64,000 nt of DNA from Comamonas antarctica (GTDB lineage Bacteria > Pseudomonadota > Gammaproteobacteria > Burkholderiales > Burkholderiaceae_C). Positions 45,729-53,700 of this stretch are shown one piece after another. The position numbers and the translations under genes were made by a program. The notes below the pieces were generated by a model that saw nothing but the letters and a program-made list of their open reading frames with translations, made no database searches and was not told the origin of the DNA. The first letter of the stretch is position 1; each line of letters starts with the position of its first letter. The DNA is taken from the NCBI RefSeq assembly GCF_013363755.1, contig NZ_CP054840.1, positions 2,535,501 to 2,599,500 on the forward strand, read 5' to 3'.

Positions 45729-46367
45729 TCAGGCCGGCTGCGGACGGCCTATGCCGTGGACCTTGAGCGCCAGCATCAGCCGGTCTTCGACCTGCAGCTT
45801 CTCGAAGACCGCCGACAGGTGGGCGCGCACCGTGCGTTCGCTGATCGACATGCGTTCGGCGATCTGCGCATTGCTCTCGCCCAGCGAGGCATAGCGCGCC
45901 ACCTCCTGCTCGCGCGGCGACAGCGCCTGCGCCCAGTGGTCTCCGGGCTCGGGCAGGCGGGCGTCGACATCGCGCAGCAGGCGCTGCAGCAGCGAGCGCC
46001 CCAGCCAGATATTGCCGCCCGCCAGGCTCTGCAGCATCTGCGCCAGCACCTCGGCGCCCGACTGTGCATGGGCGTAGCCGCTGGCGCCCTTGGCCAACAG
46101 CTGCCGGCCCTCGTCGTCGCTCGGACGGTTGCTCAGCACCAGCACCTTGGCGTCTTGCAGCAGGCCGCTCCATGCGGCGTCGCCGCTGGCCGGCAGTTGC
46201 GGCAAGGCCGCATCGAGCACGACCAGGCTGCGGCCCTGCTGCTTCCAACGTTGCAGATCGGCGAGGCCCTGGCCACGCGCCGGCAGCCACTGCGGGCCTG
46301 CAATCCGCTGCCAGGCTTGCCACAACGCGGCGTCCTGGGTCAGCATCAATACCGGCAATGCATTCAT
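45729..46367 (-). CDS. LuxR/NarL-type regulator with a degraded receiver domain
   Basis: A 212-aa protein. The C-terminal LuxR helix-turn-helix (about 145-195) is intact: L-S-P-R-E-Q-E-V-A-R-Y and I-S-E-R-T-V-R-A-H-L. The N-terminal receiver-like domain keeps an Asp at the acceptor position (Asp52, V-V-L-D-A-A-L-P). It lacks the normal acidic pair (T-Q-D instead of D-D), and the switch lysine region reads G-Y-A-H-A-Q. It may therefore work without phosphorylation. The start 46367 is chosen over a GTG at 46394. No sensor kinase gene is adjacent. It sits between the secretion genes and the adhesin gene, which it probably regulates. Confidence 0.88.
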   Translation of the reverse strand: MNALPVLMLTQDAALWQAWQRIAGPQWLPARGQGLADLQRWKQQGRSLVVLDAALPQLPASGDAAWSGLLQDAKVLVLSNRPSDDEGRQLLAKGASGYAHAQSGAEVLAQMLQSLAGGNIWLGRSLLQRLLRDVDARLPEPGDHWAQALSPREQEVARYASLGESNAQIAERMSISERTVRAHLSAVFEKLQVEDRLMLALKVHGIGRPQPA

Positions 46368-46435
46368 ACGATTTTCTTGCGAAGGGCTCTGCACGTCGTG
46401 TCTACCTGCCTGTTGTCTGTTGTCACGCGCCTGGC

Positions 46436-47866
46436 TCAGCGCTCGGTCAATGCGTTGGCCTTGGTGCGCAGAATGGGCTTGAGCAGATACTGCAGCAGCG
46501 TGCGCTTGCCGGTGAGGATGTGCACCTCGGCCTGCATGCCGGGAATGATCGGGCGCGAGTTGTCGCCCACGTCGGCGCGGTCGGTGCGCACCTTCACCAC
46601 ATAGAAGGAGTTGCCCTTCTCGTCGGTGATGGTGTTGGCGCCGATCTGCTCGAGCCGGCCCTTCAAGCCGCCATAGATCGCGAAGTCATAGGCCGAGAAC
46701 TTGACCTCGGCCTCCTGGCCCGGGTGCAGGAATCCGATGTCGCGCGGATTGATCTGCACCTCCATCAGCAGCGTGTCGTCCAGCGGCACGATATCCAGGA
46801 TGTCCTTGCCCGGCTGCACCACGCCGCCGACGGTGTTGGCCATCAGCGTGTTGACGGTGCCGCGCACCGGCGAGCGCACTTCGGCCAGGCGCACGCGGTT
46901 TTCCAGCGCCACCTGGCCCTGCTCCAGCGTGCCCAGCTTGGCGCGGGTTTCGGACAGCTCGGCCCGCGCCAGGTTGCGCGCGGTCAGCTCCGACTCCTGG
47001 ATCTTGCGTTCGGCTTCCTGGATCGCGGCCTGGATGCGGCCGATCTGCGCGCCGGCGGCACGCGCCTCGCCGCAAAAGCGTGCGACATCGCGCTGCAGGC
47101 GCAGCAGGTCGACTTCGGACACCGCGCCGCTCTTGAGCAGCGGCCGGGTCACGTTGAGTTCTTCCGACGTGAGGTTGCAGCTCGACGTCGCCTGGTCGCG
47201 GTTGGCCTGGCTCTCGCGCAGCTCCTGCTGGCGTTGGCGCAGCTGATCGCGTGCGATGTTGACGGTGGCGTTGAGTTCCTGGGTGCGGGTCTCCCACAGC
47301 CGGCGCTCCTGCTCCACGATCTGCGGCGCCGCGGCCTGCAGTTCCGCCGGCACGCTGAACGCATCGCCATTGGCCAGCGCCTGCAGCCGCGCGGCCTTGG
47401 CCTGCAGCGACAACAGTTCGGCGCGGTTCTCGCCCAGCGACGAGCTGTAGCGCGTCGGGTCGATGCGCAGCAGCACCTGGTCCTTCTCCACGCGCTGGCC
47501 GGGACGCACCAGCAGTTCCTGCACGATACCGCCGTCGAGGCTTTGCACCACCTGCACCTGGCGCGACGGCACGACCTTGCCCTGGCCGCGCACCACTTCG
47601 TCGATGCGGCCGAACGCGGCCCAGATCAACAGCGCCAGCAGCGCGAGCAGCGACGCCCAGATCAGCAGCCGCGAGCCGCGCGCCTGCTGCTGGCCCGCCG
47701 CCCACTGGGCATCGGCCTTGAGATCGTCGCTCTGGTGCGTGCCCACGCTTTCGCTGCCATCGAGCAGCCAGCGCGACAGCTGCTGCGAGCGCGCGCGCAG
47801 CGCGGCCTTGAGCCGGCCTTCGCGTGCCACGGGCTTTTCGGCGGGTGTTGGTTTGTTTTCTTTCAT
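46436..47866 (-). CDS. lapC: LapC-type membrane fusion protein of a type I secretion system (HlyD family)
   Basis: A 476-aa protein with a cytoplasmic N-terminus of about 65 aa, one membrane helix (about 67-86; L-L-I-W-A-S-L-L-A-L-L), then the lipoyl half-motifs and a long alpha-helical hairpin (about 150-330). The HlyD-type C-terminus carries R-S-P-V-R-G-T-V-N and P-G-M-Q-A-E-V-H-I-L-T-G-K-R-T. The family C-terminal signature (P-G-M-x-A-x-V-x-I-x-T-G-x-R-T) is clear. It bridges the inner-membrane ABC protein and the outer-membrane LapE pore. The start overlaps the lapB stop by ATGA. Confidence 0.94.
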   Translation of the reverse strand: MKENKPTPAEKPVAREGRLKAALRARSQQLSRWLLDGSESVGTHQSDDLKADAQWAAGQQQARGSRLLIWASLLALLALLIWAAFGRIDEVVRGQGKVVPSRQVQVVQSLDGGIVQELLVRPGQRVEKDQVLLRIDPTRYSSSLGENRAELLSLQAKAARLQALANGDAFSVPAELQAAAPQIVEQERRLWETRTQELNATVNIARDQLRQRQQELRESQANRDQATSSCNLTSEELNVTRPLLKSGAVSEVDLLRLQRDVARFCGEARAAGAQIGRIQAAIQEAERKIQESELTARNLARAELSETRAKLGTLEQGQVALENRVRLAEVRSPVRGTVNTLMANTVGGVVQPGKDILDIVPLDDTLLMEVQINPRDIGFLHPGQEAEVKFSAYDFAIYGGLKGRLEQIGANTITDEKGNSFYVVKVRTDRADVGDNSRPIIPGMQAEVHILTGKRTLLQYLLKPILRTKANALTER

Positions 47867-50085
47867 GCCCGGGCTCCCGTTGCGCCAATGCGGCCCTGCT
47901 TCAGGGCTTCAATGACCTGGTCCTTGGCGCCATCGGCGACGATGCGTCCGCCGTCGATCACGATCAGGCGGTCGACCAGAGTCAACAGCGCCGTGCGGTG
48001 CGTCACCAGCAGCACGGTCTTGCCCGCGGATGCGTCCTGCAGGCGGCGCTTGAGCTGGGCTTCGCTCTGGTTGTCGAGGTTGCTGCTGGGCTCATCGAGC
48101 AGCAGCATGGGCGGGTCGTTGATCAGCGCGCGCGCCACCGCGATCGACTGGCGCTGGCCGCCCGAAAGCGACTCGCCGCGCTCGCCGATGTTCATGCCAT
48201 AGCCCTTTGGATGCTGGGCCGCGAATTCATCGACGCCCGCAATGCGCGCCGCCTGCAGCATCTCGCGCTCGCCGGCCTGCGGCGCGCCGATCAGCAGGTT
48301 GTGCTTGAGGCTGCCGTAGAACAGCATCGGATCCTGGGGCACATGGCCGATCGCGCGGCGCAGGTCCACGGGGTCGATCTGGCGCGCATCGATGCCGTCG
48401 ATCAGCACCGCGCCTTCGGTCGGCTGGTACAGGCCCAGCACCAGCTTCTCCAGCGTGGTCTTGCCCGAACCGATGCGCCCGATCAGTCCCACGCGCTCGC
48501 CGGGCTTGACGGCAAAGCTCACGCCCGACAGGCTGGCCTGGTCGCTGCCCGGATAGCTGAAGCTCACGTTGCGGAACTCGATGGCGCCGCGCAGATCGGG
48601 CCGCGACACGAACTCGCGGTCGGCGGCGTGCTCGACCGGCATCTTCATGTAGTTGTCGATCGAATGCAGCGAGGTGCGCGCATTGTGGAACTGCATCATC
48701 AGCCCCGCCACCTGGCCGAAGGGCGCGAGGCAGCGGCCGGCAATCATCGACGCGGCAATGATGCCGCCCATCGACAGCGCCGATTCCTGCACCTGGTACA
48801 CGCCGATGATCACCACCGCCACGCTCACCAGTTGCTGCATGGTCTGCACGAAGTTCACCGTGCCCGAGGAGATGAACTTGATCTTGCCGCCCATGTAGGC
48901 GATGTACTGGGTCGAGCTCTCCCACAGCCGCTGCACGCCGCTCTGGGCATTGAGCGTCTTGACGGCTTCGAGGTTGGTGAGCGACTCCACCAGCAGCGCA
49001 TTGCGCTGCGACGAGGCCTGGAAGGTCTTGAGCGTGAGGCTTTCCATGCGCGCCTGGGCCCAGAACGACACCGCCAGGATGGCCAGGATCGCCACGATGG
49101 GCGGAATCAGCATCCACGGCGAGATCCACACCAACGCCAGCAGGAACAGCAGCACGAACGGCAGGTCGACCAGCGTGGTCAGGCTGGCCGAGGCAATGAA
49201 GTCGCGCACCGATTCGAACGAGCGCAGGTTGGCGGCAAACGAGCCCACCGACGCCGGCCGGGCTTCCATGCGCAGGTCCAGCACGCGCTCCATGATCTGC
49301 GCCGACAGCTGCACGTCGACGCGCTTGCTCGCCGCATCGACCACATAGGCACGCGCCGTGCTCAGCACGAAATTGAAGACCAGCACCAGCGAGATGCCGA
49401 TGGCCAGCACCCACAGCGTTTCCACCGCATTGTTGGGCACGACACGGTCATAGACGTTCATGCTGAACAGCGGCATCGCCAGCGCGAACAGATTGATCAG
49501 GATCGCAGCCATCAGCGCATCGCGGTACAGGCGGCGGTTGTCCAGCACCACGGCCCAGAACCAGTGGCCGCTGCGCGGCTCGAGCCCCGGCTGCACCGAG
49601 CGCTGCTCGAAGCGGAACTGCGGGCGCACGAAGCACATCATGCCGGCGTACTCCTGCAGCAGCGTGGCGCGCTCGACCTCGACCGGGCTGCCGATCTCGG
49701 GATACTGGACCAGGAAACGGCCTTCGGGAAGGGCCTTGAGCAGCAGGCAGGCGCGGTTGCCTTCGAGCAGCAGGATGGCTGGCAGCAGGCCTTCGGGCAC
49801 GCCGTCGAGCTCGCGCTGCACGATGCGCGTCGTGAAGTTGGCGCGCGCGGCCGCACGCGCCAGCAGCGAGGGCGTGAGGCGCTGGTCGACCAGCGGCAGC
49901 CCATTGCTCAGGGCCTGCGCCGAATAGGGGTGGCCATGCAGCTGCGTCAGCTGCACCAGGCAATCGAGCAGTGGATCGGAATGGACCGCACCCGCAGCCC
50001 CAGCGGCGGGCGCGGGCGGCGGGCCGGCACCCTGGTCGGGCACCGCCGGCGGATCCTCGGGGTTCTCAAGTTCTGAATACGGCAT
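47863..50085 (-). CDS. lapB: LapB-type type I secretion ABC transporter with C39-like domain
   Basis: A 740-aa protein. A Pro/Ala-rich N-terminal tail (about 1-33) is followed by a C39 peptidase-like domain (about 36-160) that lacks the catalytic Q-x-x-x-x-C segment, a membrane domain with about six helices (about 170-450), and a nucleotide-binding domain. The latter has Walker A G-R-I-G-S-G-K-T-T (about 535-543), signature L-S-G-G-Q-R-Q and Walker B L-L-L-D-E-P-S-S-N-L-D. Inactive C39-like domains in such exporters bind the substrate rather than cutting it. ATG 50085 has a GGGGAAGG site at proper spacing; GTG 50091 does not. It energises export of the giant adhesin. Confidence 0.94.
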   Translation of the reverse strand: MPYSELENPEDPPAVPDQGAGPPPAPAAGAAGAVHSDPLLDCLVQLTQLHGHPYSAQALSNGLPLVDQRLTPSLLARAAARANFTTRIVQRELDGVPEGLLPAILLLEGNRACLLLKALPEGRFLVQYPEIGSPVEVERATLLQEYAGMMCFVRPQFRFEQRSVQPGLEPRSGHWFWAVVLDNRRLYRDALMAAILINLFALAMPLFSMNVYDRVVPNNAVETLWVLAIGISLVLVFNFVLSTARAYVVDAASKRVDVQLSAQIMERVLDLRMEARPASVGSFAANLRSFESVRDFIASASLTTLVDLPFVLLFLLALVWISPWMLIPPIVAILAILAVSFWAQARMESLTLKTFQASSQRNALLVESLTNLEAVKTLNAQSGVQRLWESSTQYIAYMGGKIKFISSGTVNFVQTMQQLVSVAVVIIGVYQVQESALSMGGIIAASMIAGRCLAPFGQVAGLMMQFHNARTSLHSIDNYMKMPVEHAADREFVSRPDLRGAIEFRNVSFSYPGSDQASLSGVSFAVKPGERVGLIGRIGSGKTTLEKLVLGLYQPTEGAVLIDGIDARQIDPVDLRRAIGHVPQDPMLFYGSLKHNLLIGAPQAGEREMLQAARIAGVDEFAAQHPKGYGMNIGERGESLSGGQRQSIAVARALINDPPMLLLDEPSSNLDNQSEAQLKRRLQDASAGKTVLLVTHRTALLTLVDRLIVIDGGRIVADGAKDQVIEALKQGRIGATGARA

Positions 50086-50100
50086 CGTCACCCTTCCCCA

Positions 50101-50334
50101 CTACAAAAGCTCTTCGTCGTCGTCTATCAGGTCCAGCGAACCACGTACTTTCTCGCGCACCCGCTTGCGCTGGTTCAGCTTCTCCAGCGCCTGCGGCGGC
50201 AGGTCGGTCAGGCGCAAGGTGCCATTGGCCAGCAAGGCCTCGATCAGATCCTCCAGGACGCGGATGAAGTCCGCGTCCAGCGCGGACAGCTCGCGCCGGG
50301 ATTCCTCGGAGGGGGGCGGTGTGCTTTTTTCCAT
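50101..50334 (-). CDS. Small conserved protein between lapE and lapB
   Basis: A 77-aa acidic protein beginning M-E-K-S-T-P-P. The central segment F-I-R-V-L-E-D-L-I-E-A-L-L then L-T-D-L-P-P-Q-A-L-E-K-L-N-Q-R-K resembles a family of small proteobacterial proteins often misnamed tryptophan synthase beta-like. The C-terminus is D-D-D-E-E-L-L. No signal or membrane segment is evident. It lies 29 bp after lapE and 15 bp before lapB with an AGGAG site, so it is co-expressed with the secretion machinery. Its function is unknown. Confidence 0.75.
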   Translation of the reverse strand: MEKSTPPPSEESRRELSALDADFIRVLEDLIEALLANGTLRLTDLPPQALEKLNQRKRVREKVRGSLDLIDDDEELL

Positions 50335-50363
50335 GGCGGTATGGCTCCTGGCGCGTGAAGTCC

Positions 50364-51926
50364 TCAACGGCGGATGGGCGCCGACAGCGTGGTGTTCGGA
50401 ACGATGGTCGGCGGCGTCACAGCCGCTGGCGCCGTCGCGGGGACGGCCAAAGCCGCGGGGTCTGCGGCGGGCATCGCCATCGCCGCCACCGGCAGCAGAT
50501 TCGAGGTGTCCGGCACGGCGGCATTGCAGCTGCGCAGCACATCGTCGGGCACCACCAGCGCCTGCTGCTCCTGCGGGCGGCTCGCGTCATGCGGCTGGGC
50601 CAGGCCCAGCACCGGCAGGATCTCGCTGGACTGGAACAGCCACTGGTACTGCGCCTTCTTCAGGTCGTACTGCGCATTGACCAGCGCGCGCTGCGCATCG
50701 AACAGCTCGTTTTCGGTGTTCAGCAGATCGAGCAGCGAGCGCTGGCCGATGCGGAACTGCTGCTGGTAGGCCACGCGCACCTTGGAGGTCGACAGCACAT
50801 GCTCCTCCAGGAACGGCAGCTGCTGGCGCAGGCGCTGCATGTTGTTCCAGTTGATCGACATTTCCTGCAGCAGATTGCGGCAGGTGTAGTCGCGCACGTC
50901 GTGGGCCGCATAACCCTGCGCAATGGTCTGGCGCACGCGCGCCTCGTCCGCGCCGCCGCGGTACAGGTTGTAGGTCATCATGACCTGCACGCGCGAGCTC
51001 TGCACGTTCCAGTAGGCGGGCGTCGACTGCTCGCGGTCGCGGCCCGTCGAGGCCACGAACTCCACCTTGGGCAGATTCGCGCCCTTGGCGGCCTTCTGTC
51101 CGGCATCGGCAGCCTGCAGCAGCGCCTGCTTGGACAGCAGCTGCGGATTGGCGCGCAGTGCATCGCCGAAGTCGCGCGCCATGCCGGGTGCGGGCACGCG
51201 GCTGGTGACATCGGGCACCGGGTCCAGCACCGCGGGCGGGAACTCGCCGACCAGGCGGCGGTAGCGCTGCTGCACGTCGTTGAGGTTGTTGGACTCGGTC
51301 ATCAGGTTGGACTGTGCCAGCGAGACGCGCCCGGCCGATTGCTCCAGGTCAACGCCACGGCCCACGCCCGACTGCTGGCGCTCGCGCAACTGGCCCAGCG
51401 TCACCTGATGGGTGGTGAAATTCTCGCGCGCCAGGCGCTCCATCTCGCGGTAGCGCTGTACATCGAGATAGGCGCCGACGGACTCATAGGCCAGGCTCTC
51501 GGTCGTCGCACGCAGGTCATAGAACTTGGACAGCTTCTCGAAGCCCAGCTGGCGGATGCCATTGCTGGTGGTGAAACCGTCGAAAATCAGCTGGCGCAAC
51601 TGCAGGTTCCAGCCGGGGCGGTTCCAGTCGGTGGCCGCCGAGCCCTCGGTGCTGCTGCGCCATTCGCGGCCCGCCCAGGCCTGGGCCGACACCTGCGGCA
51701 GCAAGGCGCCGCGCGCGACGTTCTGGCCTTCGAGGGAAGAATTCAGATCCTGGAAACGCACCTGGATCTCGGGGTGCGTCATCAGCACCTTCTCGACCAC
51801 CTTCTGCAAGGCCGCGCCCTGGGCATCGGCCTGCTGCACGGTCAACGCGGTCTGGGCCATGCTTCCTGCAGCCCCCGATGCCAGACCCAACGATGCCACG
51901 ACGCGTGCAATCTGCTTGAACTTCAT
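50364..51926 (-). CDS. lapE: LapE-type TolC-family outer-membrane pore of the adhesin secretion system
   Basis: A 520-aa protein with a signal peptide (about 1-24, cleavage S-M-A-Q). Two outer-membrane efflux repeats carry typical segments (V-E-K-V-L-M-T-H-P-E-I-Q; L-I-F-D-G-F-T-T-S; Y-N-L-Y-R-G-G-A-D-E-A-R; I-G-Q-R-S-L-L-D-L-L-N-T-E-N-E-L). The last of these is a strong marker of type I secretion TolC proteins such as LapE/AggA. A Pro/Ala-rich tail of about 75 aa follows. LapE proteins also act as the anchor in which the adhesin's retention module stays lodged. It is the first gene of the secretion operon. Confidence 0.94.
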   Translation of the reverse strand: MKFKQIARVVASLGLASGAAGSMAQTALTVQQADAQGAALQKVVEKVLMTHPEIQVRFQDLNSSLEGQNVARGALLPQVSAQAWAGREWRSSTEGSAATDWNRPGWNLQLRQLIFDGFTTSNGIRQLGFEKLSKFYDLRATTESLAYESVGAYLDVQRYREMERLARENFTTHQVTLGQLRERQQSGVGRGVDLEQSAGRVSLAQSNLMTESNNLNDVQQRYRRLVGEFPPAVLDPVPDVTSRVPAPGMARDFGDALRANPQLLSKQALLQAADAGQKAAKGANLPKVEFVASTGRDREQSTPAYWNVQSSRVQVMMTYNLYRGGADEARVRQTIAQGYAAHDVRDYTCRNLLQEMSINWNNMQRLRQQLPFLEEHVLSTSKVRVAYQQQFRIGQRSLLDLLNTENELFDAQRALVNAQYDLKKAQYQWLFQSSEILPVLGLAQPHDASRPQEQQALVVPDDVLRSCNAAVPDTSNLLPVAAMAMPAADPAALAVPATAPAAVTPPTIVPNTTLSAPIRR

Positions 51927-52547
51927 TTACTTCTATCCCCTTGATGATGGGCTCCGCCGGGACAATGCGAAGCCGCCCGGCCCTGCCTGAAGCCTGAATG
52001 GACGGCAGGACGCTTGTGCCGCCGCTGTCCTCAACCCTTGTCAAAAAATACTGGAACCCCATGTGCCCGGCTGCCACTCAAGCCAGGAGCATCGCAAACC
52101 CGGGAGGCATCGATCGCCGATCGCTGCCGACCACCTTCCAACACGCGCGCACGGCCCCATGCCGCACGCAGCGCGAGCGGTATTCGCAAGGAATACCCAT
52201 GTTCACGTCTTCGCACGAAGGCGGTTTTTGGATGCAAGCGTAGCACACAGATTGTGAGCAAATGCATCCAAAACATTCGCAATATGTCTTAAAACCAGCC
52301 AATATTGCCGTATCGGCATTGGGTGGCCCACAGTCTTTCCAGTCGCCTACCCTGAATCTAGCGTTTGTCTTACTCGATATGGCAAATCACCTGTTTCAGG
52401 GATGGCGTGATTGGAAACTTGCTGGCAGCCGAACGCAATCCGAGATGATAGCAATTAAAACTATTGTTTCAATTGCAAAATTCAATTACACACTGCCAGT
52501 TAGAAAGCTGATTAACCCCATGCCAGTGAGGAAGCACCCATCGGCGG
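51927..52547. promoter_or_regulatory. 620-bp gene-free region upstream of lapE with three inverted repeats
   Basis: No gene is supported here. It becomes markedly AT-rich from about 52250 to 52520. It contains GGTATTCGCAAGGAATACC (52179-52197, perfect 7-bp arms), CTTCGCACGAAG (52209-52220) and a longer inverted repeat TTTTGGATGCA (52226-52236) / TGCATCCAAAA (52263-52273), with 26 bp between the arms. GCAATT / AATTGC arms lie at 52451-52456 and 52471-52476. These are candidate operator sites for the lapE operon. No promoter boxes could be assigned firmly. Confidence 0.6.
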
Positions 52548-52886
52548 ATGCAAACACTTACTTTCCAACAAGAGAAATGGCACGGCTGGCTGCGCCGGAA
52601 AGTCGGCAACGCCGTGGATGCCGCCAAGCTCGCCCAGGACGCGTTTTTGCGCCTGTTGACCGTGCCGGCGCGCCGTCTGATGCCGGTGCAAGGCCTGCAC
52701 GAGCCGCGCGCCTACCTCGCCACGGGAGCGCGGCGGCGGCTCAAGCATCTGCGCCGGCAGTCGCTGGAGCAAAGCTAGCTGGCGGCGCTGGCGGCATTGC
52801 CCGAACCGCAGGCGCCCCCGCCCGAGCAGCAACTGTCATCCTGCAGGCGCTAGGAGTTGGACGCCATGCTCGGCCGCTGGCCGTAA
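52548..52886 (+). pseudogene. Decayed FecI-type ECF sigma factor
   Basis: The first 76 codons read as a shortened FecI region 2 (H-G-W-L-R-R-K-V-G-N-A-V-D-A-A-K-L-A-Q-D and E-P-R-A-Y-L-A-T-G-A-R-R-R). TAG at 52776 sits where FecI proteins have tyrosine. In the same frame the text continues as L-A-A-L-A-A-L-P-E-P-Q-A-P-P-P-E-Q-Q-L, as in FecI. A -1/+1 frameshift pair around I-L-Q-A-L follows, then E-L-D-A-M-L-G-R-W-P and a TAA at 52884. Region 4 is gone, and no FecR or receptor gene follows. Confidence 0.82.
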
Positions 52887-52965
52887 AAAATGCGCTGCGC
52901 GGCGGCCGCTGTAGGAGCGTGCCGCAAGCTGCGCCGCATGCGCGGAATGCGGCACCCGCTGCGGG

Positions 52966-53664
52966 ATGATGGCAAGGATGAAACTGCTTGCCTTCCTGCT
53001 GCTGGTGCTGGGGATCGGAACCTGGTCGCACGGCCGCCATTGGACGCTTCCTGACCACCTCAACCCCTGGGCGCCGCTGGCCTATGAAGCCGCGCCCGAC
53101 TGGCTCACGGGTTTCAAGCTGCAGCGCCTGAAGGCGGAGCCAGCGGCCTGCCAGGCCTTCATGGCCACGACCCCCTGGCGCTTCCAGGCCGTTCCCGACC
53201 GCGACACCGGCCAGGGCTGCGGCTTCAGCAACGCCCTCCAGGTGCGGCAGACCTCGGTCGGCCTGAGTTCCTCCTTTACCCTGAGTTGCCCGGCCTCCGC
53301 CTCGCTGGCCCTGTGGGAGCGCCATGTGCTGCAGCCCGCGGCGCAGCAGACGCTGGGCACCGGGGTGCGCCGGCTGGAGCATCTGGGCAGCTATTCGTGC
53401 CGCAATGTCTACGGCCGCGAAGCCGGCAACCGCAGCCAGCACGCCACGGCCAACGCGCTGGACATCGCCGGCTTCGTGCTGGACGACGGCCGGCGCATCA
53501 CGGTGGCGCGCCAGTGGCAGGGCGACACTCCGGCTGCGACGTTCCTGCACACCGTGCACCAGGGCGCATGCCGCTTTTTCAGCGGCGCGCTGGGCCCCGA
53601 ATACAACCAGGCGCATGCCGACCATTTCCATTTCGACAACGGGCGCTACCGGGTCTGCAGGTAG
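52966..53664 (+). CDS. Extensin-like C-terminal domain protein
   Basis: A 232-aa protein with an N-terminal hydrophobic segment (about 5-20) that is a signal peptide or anchor, followed by the extensin-like domain (PF06904 type) of proteobacteria. Visible features are C-x-x-x (A-A-C-Q-A-F), G-C-G-F, the Y-S-C-R-N-V-Y segment, H-A-T-A-N-A-L-D-I-A-G-F and the C-terminal H-A-D-H-F-H-F-D. The H-x-x-x-N-x-x-D-I and H-x-D-H-x-H-x-D patterns resemble metal-binding sites of D-Ala-D-Ala peptidase-like folds, so a cell-wall role is possible. The start is uncertain among ATGs at 52966, 52969 and 52978. Confidence 0.88.
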   Translation: MMARMKLLAFLLLVLGIGTWSHGRHWTLPDHLNPWAPLAYEAAPDWLTGFKLQRLKAEPAACQAFMATTPWRFQAVPDRDTGQGCGFSNALQVRQTSVGLSSSFTLSCPASASLALWERHVLQPAAQQTLGTGVRRLEHLGSYSCRNVYGREAGNRSQHATANALDIAGFVLDDGRRITVARQWQGDTPAATFLHTVHQGACRFFSGALGPEYNQAHADHFHFDNGRYRVCR

Positions 53665-53700
53665 CCAACCGGGCGCCGGCAGGCGGGCGCCGCGCGGGCA

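Noticed and set aside
52262..52969. 235-codon ORF spanning the gene-free region and sigma remnant
   Set aside because: The first part is AT-rich non-coding DNA, and only a short stretch matches a shifted frame of the decayed sigma gene. It is chance readthrough.
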